Source of the DNA: Xiphophorus maculatus
Taxonomy: Eukaryota; Chordata; Actinopteri; Cyprinodontiformes; Poeciliidae
Length of the DNA stretch: 64,000 nucleotides
Assembly (NCBI RefSeq): GCF_002775205.1
Contig: NC_036453.1
Location: 28,559,213 to 28,623,212 of the forward strand
Direction of reading: 5' to 3'
Part shown: positions 54,600 through 64,000 of the stretch, piece after piece
Position numbering within the stretch: the first letter of the stretch is position 1
Layout of the letters: each line of letters opens with the position of its first letter
Program-made: the position numbers and the translations under genes
Notes under the pieces: model-generated
The model's database searches: none
Told to the model about the DNA's origin: nothing
The model's input: only the letters and a program-made list of their open reading frames with translations

Positions 54600-57500
54600 A
54601 AAATAAATGTTTGCCATTTAGATTTTTGCCCTCTCCTTTTATTTCATGTCATGTCAGCAGCGACGGAGTCAGAGCGGCGTTGCATAAAACGTGTTGGTTG
54701 CTGCTGCGCAAGTCCGACCAACCTGAGGCCGAGGTGGAGGAAAAAAAGGAAGCAGAAGACAAGTGATGTTAAAATGAACATTTATAATGACTCTTTGTTG
54801 CCGTCGCAAAAATAATCTTTAAAAAACAATTCAATTATTAACACTGAAATGCTGACTTCACTGGTAGTCCACGAGTCATAGAACACAACTCACTGAATTT
54901 CTTTTACAAACACAGTACTACAGTTACATTAAATAGTCATTACCGTTAAATCTATTATGAGTGATGCTCAAAGAAACAAACAGAAATAATGACGAGTAAT
55001 TAATCCTCTCATTCCCTCACCGTAGTAGCTGTTGTCTTTTTATAGAAAATATCCTGCTTCTGAGATGTTTCTGACCAAAGCAGAAAACAGACTGGCAGCA
55101 TAACAATAATGGTACGTCAGCTCCAACATTGCACAAATAGGGTGATGTTTTTTTTTTTTTATGTTGTTTGTTTTTTTTCCTTTTATAGGGGAGCGGAACC
55201 GGGACGGGATCGTCCCGCAGATCCAACAGTTACGACGGCTGGCTGCCTTTTGGCTCAGTGTGGAATTATTTGGCACTCTTATTGACAAAAAGCTTTCTCA
55301 TTTTGTTTTCCCCTTAAAATGGCACAAGAAGGCATTTTCTTTCCAAACCACGTTCAAGAGACTCGTATAAATGCTCTCAGAGAAAGCCCTTTAGGTAGTC
55401 TTACACTGCGGACCTTCACAGATTCTCCTCGTTTGTCACAACAGAAAAGACGGAATCGTTCTCGCTTGTAGTATCGAAGAGAAATATACCCAATGAACGA
55501 AACATCACTCTGCTCAAGCCGGAAATATTTGATCTTATGCTGTCAGTCCATTTTTGTCTGAGATGGAGTGAACGGAGGTTAAACATCAAAGCAAATCCCA
55601 AAACCTAAAGACATGAGAACTTTTGCAAAGTACAAATGTGCTTCCCTTACGTTGACACATAAGCAAGCGTTCAGTCAAAGGAAAAAAAACTAAACAAAAC
55701 AGAACAGTCTTCCAGAGTTTGAGAGTTCAATCTCCACACACTCATGAGTTCTGAGGATGTAGAAGGTCAACAAAGTCCATGGGAGGTTCTGAGGGTCAAA
55801 CACAGAAATGGCCTCATGTCTGGTTGGCAAAGAATCCATTTTTTTTCTTTTTTCTTTTCCCCCCCAGAAAAGCCTTAACCCGTTTAAAGGGTGGTCACAG
55901 TTGCAGGTTCTCGATGTAATGAAACAAGTCGTGGTATCGTGCAGACTGAGCAAGAGAGAGAGACTCAGGTAGAATTGGTTCAAAGGGAGGAGTGAGCAGC
56001 CGTAGCCAGTTTTGTAGCGTTTCAAAATCAGTCCTGGCCTTCTTGTGAAGGGGGATGAATGTCCAGAACACGTTTGGAGTGAAAATCAAAACCGACAAAA
56101 ATCACCTTTGGAATGACGCTGCCAATTGGTCTGGCGCTCAGATGCGAAACACCCAATGATGAAACGGATAAATCATTGATACAAGCAGGCCTTAACCAAT
56201 CACAGCTTTTCCTTTGTAGTTTTCCTCCGTTTGGGGCGGCAGAGTCGCTCTTCGTGTTGCTGGTGCCAAAGATGTCTCTCAGATCTGATTGTAACATCAG
56301 CTAAGATGTTTCACCCTTCACTTCAAATCTTCTGGCAAAACATGAAAAAAAAAACCCAAAACAAAACAAAAAAATCCTAATTTGAGATTTAAAACCAAAG
56401 TGGACGCGAGTGTAGAGATCAGTCCTCTGGGAATGTGGCAGAAAAGCCTTAGAGAGAGGAAACAGGTGCTACTTTTCTATTTTGTCTGAGATTCCAGCCC
56501 TTCCCGTCATTCTCGAGACCCAACACGGAAAAAGAAAAACAGAAAAACTTAAATCAGAACAAAGGATGACAACAACATGGTTGTGGAAAGCCAACACGGT
56601 TTGCCTCATTTCCCACCCACCCATCAATAAAGTGCATTTATGCAACACCAAACAAACAGGAAAATGTTGACAGCGAATCGGAAGTTGTGTTCGCATATCT
56701 GGTTCATGACTGCGGCCGTCTGAGGCCTACCTGACCGGAGCTGTTTAAACGCATTAACTTTACATGTAGTTGACATTCCTGCCGTGAATTTACATTAAAG
56801 ACAGTTAGACATTCAACAAAACTCCTCAAAAAAAAATTAAAAAATTTTTTTTTTTAACAAAAATTAATCAAAAGAAAACAAGAAGAAATGAGTACATTCA
56901 TTAGATTAGATCTGGGCTTTCAAGCTGTGATAAAATAAAATAAAAAAACACAAGGAGCCAATGCACTGAGTAACATTTTCACGTTTGCTTGTTTCACATT
57001 TGTAATCCTCCTCTGGATCTAAGAAAGGAAGAAAGAAAAAAATTATAAAAACAAAATCTTCTCAGATGATGTTAGAGAGATGAATTCGACCCATGAGAAA
57101 TCCAATCTCAGATGCGTGTTCATGTTTGTGTCTTTTTTTTTTCTTTTCGGGCCAACATGACGATAATGAGCTCCCTCCCAACTCACAACATAAAGATAAA
57201 CAGTTTTAACATGAGGTGAGTTCAACTCAAAGAGATATACATTTGACTGCATGCAGCGTTTATGTCTCTGAATGTTGCGAGACTCCTCGCAAAATTTTTT
57301 GACTTTTTTTTTTCCCATTTTTTTTTCCTCCATAATTTTACTTTGATACCATGCAATAGAAGACGTGCAAAAAGATAACACCGAACTCCACAAACACATC
57401 GTTTGATTGTTAATGGCTATGTTATGGATGCTTATAACATGTTATGCTTAGTCCATGCTGGCCTATAGAGACATTTGTGAGAAAACAGCGGTACTTAAGC

Positions 57501-59600
57501 CACAGGTCAAACGAACACACAAGGGATGCATGGAGTGTAAAACAACATGGATCCATAAAAATCACAATCTTTAACTCTTACTCTATGTACCTATGGGATA
57601 AAACAATGCACAAAAAAGTTCTTTGTCCTTTGTTTTCTTAAGTAATGTGTTTGATTATCTTTTCTTAACTTAAAAGATAAGTGTTTGATTGGCACTTGAT
57701 CAGCACTTCTAAACAAGTTATTGATATCTAACATTTGATCGCACATCTACAAATTCAGAAGCTGCGGAGGTCTAGTTTGGCACAGGTCATACTATGGAGT
57801 CTATTATTTATTACTTTTACTATCTTACCAATACTGTATAGCCTTCTATACACCTCGGCTTAATGCTCCACCCCATCGGAGCACGTCTCTAATCAACAGA
57901 CCAGACATCTTTTCCACTAAAATATTTTTGTATAGTTTACTTATCAAATAGCAGCATTTTCATAACTTACAAAAAGAAGTACATGTAAACCTATTCATTC
58001 AAAATCTTAGTAATTTCAAAGGTTCATACAACAGACATAAAACACAAAACAGGACAACATGCTACTATATTGCTTCCAATATTCTTAACATTTTTCTTAC
58101 TGTCAAACTAAATCATCAGTGACAGAAATATGGACACCACCGCTCGATGATGAGGCATCATAATGCACAAACAAACTGCGAAGCTAATCTTAGTCAGGCT
58201 TAGTTGGCACTCTCATCATCCACACAAATATAACATAGTTTCACATTGTATTGACAACGCTGGACTGCATTTGGACTACAAACTAGAATAGCTACAATAA
58301 AGTACATATAGATCATATGACGTGACATATTGTATTCCACAGAAATGAGCTCTAGTCATTTTTCAGATAACAGGATATGCATAAAGGATGTCACTGTTTC
58401 GGCTTGAGGTCACAAACAAGTTCCCACGTTGCTCTCTCTCATGTGTCTTATGCATTCTGTCCGAAATATTTTGTTTAGAGCTCGAGCTCGGCCATCGGAT
58501 TAATATTCATTCTGCCAAGATTTGCCTTTTAGTTTTGAAAAAAAAAAAAAATAAATAAACAAACAACAAACTAAAAATTTTTCCGTCCTTTTAAAAGGCC
58601 AAACCTATCCCCCAAATCTTCCTTCGTTCTTCCCGCTGAGGAAAAATTTGACACTTATGAGCTAACGTTTGCTGGTTGGTCTCAGTGGGTGTCACAGTTT
58701 TGGAGGCAGGTGTTTTCTGTGCATTTTTAGCCTTGTGAACTCTGCGGCCCGGGAAAACATTTTCATACCCCTACGACCCGTAGTGCATAACTCCCACCCA
58801 CGGCACGTCCGACACATCGCCCATGAGACGACAAGACAAGAGGAAGGAGAAAGAGGGGGAGAATACAGGAGGGAAGGGGGTAGGAGGGAAAGAGGACAGA
58901 CGGAGCGGCTTGGGGACGCAGGAGGAGTCTCAGAACGCAGACAGAGGACATGTAGGGGAACGAAAACATCGGGAGGAAGAGGAAAATTAATGAGAGGGAG
59001 AGGAAACAGATTTGGCACAATGTATGGATCAGAGAGTTCTGAAGGAGAAGCTCTCTGGAGTCCAACAGTCCAGTTGCATTGATAAAACACCCCCTTGTTT
59101 TGTGCTTTTATCTTATTATATGCTAAAATCTTGGGCAGTAAAAGGTTCTCTTATGCAATGATTTCACAGGTGGCCAGATTGTAGTTATGGATGACTGTGA
59201 GGCCTTCCAAGCACAGAGTGAAAGGAAGAGACTTGAGCTGGGAAGAAAGGCCCACTGCTTGTATTGCCACACAGAATGTTGACACACAAAGAGTTGCTTG
59301 AAAGTAGTTTGAAATCTGCTTACTTCTTTCTTTTTTTTTAACACACACACGATTTGTCAAAAAACAAAACGTCCATTCGTCAGATTCTCCTGAAAACTGG
59401 CAGCACCAACCCTCACAGCTTTGCATTAAGGAAGCTGATCATAGAGCTTGGGTTGATGGTGACTATATTGGAAATGTCCCTTAGAGCAACAGGGAGGTGG
59501 ACGTACGAGAACCGGGGAGGTTTAGTTTGGGTCGGTAGGTGGGTAAATTTAGTAAAGGGAAAAAGTCAAAAGACGCAGGTGTAATAAATACGTGTGGAGA
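54600..59600 (-). other. Intergenic or long nova2 3' UTR, nothing coding recognised
   Basis: No recognisable exons on either strand. NOVA genes of vertebrates have very long 3' UTRs, so some of this sequence downstream of the nova2 stop may be transcribed. I could not decide on a polyadenylation site. A minus-strand AATAAA occurs near 57806 and another near 54637. Confidence 0.3.
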
Positions 59601-59625
59601 AATCCTCTCTGTTGGTACAGTCAGG

Positions 59626-60856
59626 CAGAGCCGGCCCAAGACCGTATGGGGCCCCAAGCAGAATTTCATTTGGGTCCCAATTCCAGTTAAGCCCGTCCAC
59701 CAAGGCACCAATAACACCTCTTTAAACTGCCCAAGCTTGATTGTTTTCTTGTTCATTCTTTAGTAATAAGACAACAATTACTTCTTAATCACAGAGTGTG
59801 TTTCGCTCGACCTGCAAATTATTTACTTTATTCACATTATTTGTCTGTTAGGCACCAGCGTAGACAAAACCAGGACAAAGAAAAAATAGACAAAAAGACT
59901 AGAATCAAGACCACTGACTAGAACTTAATCATATTAATTCTGATTAAATGTAGATAAAATTGTGGGTAAAAAAATGACAATGCATTAATTGCGGATTTAA
60001 AAGTTCTCTTAAGTTTTTGGCACATTGGTAACACTGTTGCACACCCTCCAGCCCAGTAGGAGGCAGTGATGCACCTTAAGTCTAAAGTCAATGAACAGGA
60101 CATGTCTGAGCTTGGTGAACAGTGATGGAGGTCTTGGCTTGGCTTGTTGGGCGGAAATGTTTTTTTTTTTGCAACACAAGGGCAGCTAAAATAAAAACAT
60201 GGTTGTGTGCAACTTGCTGCCTACACCTAGACTTCAGAGCCAAGTAAAGCAAATCTATATCTGACCTGATCATTTAAAACATGTAGAAATCTACTCACTG
60301 ATTCAGTCATAAGCCAAAATTAATTAGAATTGACAAACTTGCCAAGTATTGCTGATTAAAAAAATAGATTAATCAATATTAATTAGAAAATTTCCAATTA
60401 ATTTGAATAATTGCATTCCACAACTACTGTTGGAATCAAATGAAGAACATTTCTCTCTACATGACTTCAATTACTACATTTGTCAGATCTTAAAAATAGA
60501 TAAATTTTTTAAAGACAATATTTCATTTTAACTTTTAAAGAATTTAAAATTCTTTTAGAAATTGCTACTTAAAAACAAAATCTTCAGAGCAACGTTGAAG
60601 ATAAACTTATGCTTTCTAAACACTGATATATATTTGACGCTTTGGGAAGTCAAGTGCTCTCTGGGGTCTCCTGCTGGCCTTGGAGCTCTAAGTAGTTTAC
60701 TTATTTTATGCCCTTGGACAAAGGTTTGTTAACAAAACTTGGGATGGAGGCTAAATGCTAACTTTTTAAAAAAAAAATTTGACATGTCCTTGATATGCTA
60801 ACCTAATAAAGACAACCGTAAAAGATGGTCATGTTTGGAGCGTTGGGCCGGCTCTG
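59626..60856. mobile_element. hAT-like non-autonomous element, 1231 bp
   Basis: The left end cagagccggcccaa is matched exactly by the inverted right end ttgggccggctctg. The flanking octamers cagtcagg and cagattgg agree at 5 of 8 positions, a weak trace of an 8-bp duplication. The end motif (cagagccggccc) matches a hAT-type terminal motif common in vertebrates. The interior is AT-rich with no intact transposase. Confidence 0.7.
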
Positions 60857-60869
60857 CAGATTGGTTTTG

Positions 60870-62743
60870 ATCTTGTGACATAAATGTGCATATAAAGATG
60901 TATTCACACCCCTAGCAGGACAGACACACTTTACATTGTGGTCTAAATGCCTCACAGTGCAGTCTTTAGAGCCAGCAGACTCAGGATGAATGCTATGGAT
61001 AGCAGCACACAGGAGGACGCAAGGTAATCTTGGAGTGCTTCAGACATTTGGCCTGCCACCGTCAAGACAAACAAGTGGCAAAAAAAGACAACAATCAAAA
61101 ACATGTCATGTTTCATTATATGCTCCACTCGAGCATTAACGTACGTTGGGAACAATAATATTCTGCTTAGGTGAACTGCAGAAATTTCTCGTTTGTCGTC
61201 ATGTCAATTAGGAAGCATTTCTCACAGAAAAGTGACTCCAAAACTACGTTTTCTGCTCCATGTTGGACTATTTGGTACCCTTACAGAAAAGGCAATAGTT
61301 TCTTTGTTCACAGATATAGGTTCTTACAGCTCTTCTTATCAAAAATGCTTTTGTAGTACTTTTGTTCTCTTTGCAAACTGCCACTGCTTTCAGGAAGTCT
61401 GAGTCTTTAGATAATTCTTGGGTGTTACAAATGTCTGGCTAAGGCAAAAAAGTATGTCTGGTGTTATCTACTGCAGGATGTTCGGCTTGTATTATAAAAT
61501 AATGGACTTATATTAGAACAGCCGGACTGCTTTTATTCACAAAATTCTGAAATCAATCAATTGTCATTAGGTAAGAAGCCGGGTCAGATCCAGTGGGCTA
61601 CCAATGGCTGGACGACACATCAGCTACTTCAAATCAAGTAAAAACTCAAGTTGTGGAAACGTTTGAATTCCACGGTACAGGAGGTACAAATCTAAGCCTA
61701 TAGCACCAAGAAAGGGTTTGTCAACAACATATTTCTTTGTGTTTGTAGCAGTGGCTGAATATGAAATGATGTTCTAGTGTTTGTGCATTTGTGGGAGCGT
61801 TCTCTATGTGTCTGTGTTAAAATATAGATATACATTCCTGTGTGTCTCCTCTGTCCTCTCACATTGATTCTTCAACCCCTGAACTATACCTGCAGACGGC
61901 AAGCGCACAGTTCAGACTGGGTTTGAGTTATACATTTCTTTCACTGCAACACAATGTTTGATCCCTGGAAAGAAAAAAATAGCAACAGGCTAAAATTGTT
62001 TTTACATTCAGATCAACCTGCATTTACAGGTTTAAATAATCTACTTGTGTTTGAATGAGACTATGTCAATAAGTTAAAGGATGAAAATATAAGATACCCA
62101 AATTTTGTCATTTCAATTATGAAATGAGCTAGAATTCGACACACGTCAACATAGATGCGCTTTTGTTTGCTTGTAAAGAAATTATACTTGGATTGTTGCC
62201 CTAAATAGCTGAGATGAGCTCAGGTGCTTGTCATAAAACCTCTCCCCTGTTAACAATGCCTTCTGCATTGAACACAAAGAGCAAGGTTTATAAAACAGCT
62301 CGATTAGCTGGCCGGATCTTTATCTGATACGCTCAGCTCACCGGGAGCTGAGGTCTCAAACCGACGTAAATCCAACAAAAACAACAACAACAATAAAAAG
62401 AAGAACAAAATGAAAACAGTAATGAGGTTTTAGAGGAGGGTGAGACTCCGCAGCCTCACTCCTGAATCTGCAACTTGGCAGTGGACCAGTTCAGCTTACT
62501 CTGATCACCATTGTCAAAAGGACTTGACACAAACTTTTAAAAAACATCAGGACTTCTGTCCAAAAAACACACTCACAAATCACACACACTTATCTTGGTT
62601 GTCTCCCCCGCCTTCTCTGTAATTCTCTCGTTTGATACTGAAATATTGAACATATATTTGGACATTTCTTTTTTTCTATTCTTCTTGACTCTCTCAATTC
62701 CTTTCTATCTCTGTCTTCATCCTTTCCCTCTCTTGTCTTCGTT
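60870..62743 (-). other. Probable nova2 3' UTR, proximal part
   Basis: Sequence directly after the nova2 stop codon on the minus strand. It holds only short frames and no exon signal, so it is assigned as 3' UTR by position. Confidence 0.4.
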
Positions 62744-63763
62744 TTAGCCCACCTTCTGTGGGTTGGTAGCGCGCACGCCCTGCTCGTACGTGATCCGCTG
62801 GCTGATCAGATACTGCGCTGCTTGTGTAGCGGCCGGCGACCCTGTTATTGTAACTTTACGGTTCCGAGTACCTGGAATGAACTCTCCTTTTTTGGAGATC
62901 TGGATGCGGGCTCCTGTCAGCTCCTGGTACTCTACCAGTGTTTTCCCTCCTTTCCCCAAAATGGCACCCACCAGATTCTCGGGCACAGCAATTTCAACCA
63001 CGTCCTTGGCTCCGTCTGCTAACTTTTCTGTTGCCAACAGGGAGGAAGCCATCAATGGGGATGAAGCATTTAGGTAACCATTGGAAGCTCCAGTAGCAGC
63101 TGCTAGTGAGCCCAGGGAGAACCCACCGAGGCCTGTAGCGGGGTGGCCGGCACTGCTGGAGGCATCATTAGCGTAGGAGGCTAATAGGTTAGCTGCAGCA
63201 GCAGCAGCTGGGTTGGCACTAGCTGCCACTGCAGCGAGGACTCCAGAGGCAGCTGCGGGGTTGAGACCCAGGCCCAGGGTGTTAGTGTTGTAGCCGTAGC
63301 TGGCCAGTGTATTCAGGGCTGAGGTGATGGCCAGCAGATCGTTGCCAGAGAAACTGGACATGGCGGCAGGGAAGGCACCCATTCCTGTCAATCCGGCCTG
63401 ACCCAGAAGGCTGGAGGCAGTGGCAGCTGCTGCGGCTGCGTTGGGCAGCACCTCGGCTGTGTTGGCGTAAGGGGAGCCGGTGGGGTTGGAGTTGGCCACT
63501 GGGCCCGAGACGTTGGAGTAGCTGATATTCAGGCAACTGCTGCTCTGAGGGTCCTCCTGGATTTTCTGTACAATGATTTCCACAGCCTTACGGTTCTGTT
63601 CTGGTTCTCCACTGATGGTCACCACCCGCTCCTGCAAGTTGATGCCCTCCGGCTTCTGAGAGAGCTGCACCCAAGCTCCCGACTGCTCCATCACCGCTTT
63701 CACTGTGGCACCACCCTTGCCAATGATCAGCCCAGCGGTACTATTGGGTACAATCAATTTGGC
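62744..63763 (-). CDS. nova2: NOVA-family splicing regulator, last coding exon (partial gene)
   Basis: The exon starts after a clean acceptor (tttctctgcag, AG at 63764-63765) in phase 0 and runs 339 codons to TAA at 62744-62746. KH2 comes first ([20 protein letters not shown], with its GKGG loop), then an Ala-rich linker with [21 protein letters not shown]3 follows near the end ([20 protein letters not shown]...) and the protein ends [12 protein letters not shown] proteins bind YCAY clusters in neuronal pre-mRNA and control alternative splicing in the nucleus. The linker words [12 protein letters not shown] and [15 protein letters not shown] fit NOVA2 more than NOVA1, while [16 protein letters not shown] is shared with NOVA1. 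Upstream exons with KH1 lie beyond the right edge. Confidence 0.88.
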   Translation of the reverse strand, partial: AKLIVPNSTAGLIIGKGGATVKAVMEQSGAWVQLSQKPEGINLQERVVTISGEPEQNRKAVEIIVQKIQEDPQSSSCLNISYSNVSGPVANSNPTGSPYANTAEVLPNAAAAAATASSLLGQAGLTGMGAFPAAMSSFSGNDLLAITSALNTLASYGYNTNTLGLGLNPAAASGVLAAVAASANPAAAAAANLLASYANDASSSAGHPATGLGGFSLGSLAAATGASNGYLNASSPLMASSLLATEKLADGAKDVVEIAVPENLVGAILGKGGKTLVEYQELTGARIQISKKGEFIPGTRNRKVTITGSPAATQAAQYLISQRITYEQGVRATNPQKVG

Positions 63764-64000
63764 CTGCAGAGAAATAGAAAGATTGTGGTAGCAAAAGCAA
63801 GAAATATGAGGAAGATTGCACAGCATTAATGGTAAACAGATAAGAGGAGTTTCTCTAACTGAGTCAGAGTACTACACCAGCCCTCACTCTACTCAGCAGT
63901 TTGTTAATCCCTGGGGTTTAGGCTGCAGCTGCCACACGGCCACATGGTTCTGTCTAGCTATGGAAGACTGCAGGTAAAAATAACCCCATACACTCACATT
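63764..64000 (-). other. nova2 intron
   Basis: Intron preceding the last nova2 exon, with a polypyrimidine tract before the acceptor. No further exon before the window ends. Confidence 0.7.

Noticed and set aside
58669-59090. 137-codon plus and 132-codon minus frames
   Set aside because: Purine-rich low-complexity stretch with open frames on both strands and no family resemblance.
63282-63536. Short frames over the nova2 exon
   Set aside because: Shadows of the KH-domain coding frame.

Overview
This window is eukaryotic and looks like a teleost fish genome, probably a percomorph-type ray-finned fish. The genes are split by GT-AG introns, the background is AT-rich, microsatellites are long, and many fish-type dispersed repeats are present. 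The species cannot be named from the sequence. Every gene I recognise lies on the minus strand, so transcription runs right to left.

Layout, right to left. (1) 62744-63763 is the last coding exon of a NOVA-family KH-domain splicing regulator, best matched to nova2. (2) 40404-43238 is a complete ten-exon coding region for calpain small subunit 1 (capns1, 216 aa), with a probable non-coding first exon near 43.9 kb. (3) 33082-35725 is a four-exon gene for a 350-aa Myb/SANT-like (NAIF1/MYPOP-type) nuclear protein. (4) 18814-23111 is a seven-exon Notch ligand of the Delta family, most like fish deltaC (635 aa, 8 EGF repeats), with a TATA box upstream. (5) 8457-17077 is a four-exon ppp1r14a (CPI-17-like, 160 aa), an inhibitor of myosin phosphatase. 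(6) 1-442 is the first coding exon of a gene running off the left edge, possibly EXOC3L2/TNFAIP2-like, with a non-coding exon near 2.43 kb. I joined exons by eye using splice sites and reading phase; phases close for all four complete genes.

From general knowledge, human CAPNS1, PPP1R14A, DLL3, MYPOP, NOVA2 and EXOC3L2 all map to 19q13, so the window looks like a compacted and shuffled piece of that ancestral block. The genes are not an operon; their products act in separate processes (Notch signalling, smooth-muscle contractility, calpain proteolysis, neuronal splicing, transcription).

The rest is intron and intergenic DNA with degraded transposons, MITE-like repeats, simple repeats and many short perfect hairpins. 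The most striking feature is a 2.19-kb fold-back (palindromic) element at 12917-15107 in ppp1r14a intron 1. It has near-perfect 8-bp flanking duplications, two inner arms of about 480 bp that match in register, outer arms of VNTR-like repeats that differ in length, and a 66-nt loop that carries a third copy of part of the arm. It ends about 50 bp from a splice acceptor. Second in interest are a run of five hairpins at 9968-10292 and a 1.23-kb element with matching inverted ends at 59626-60856.
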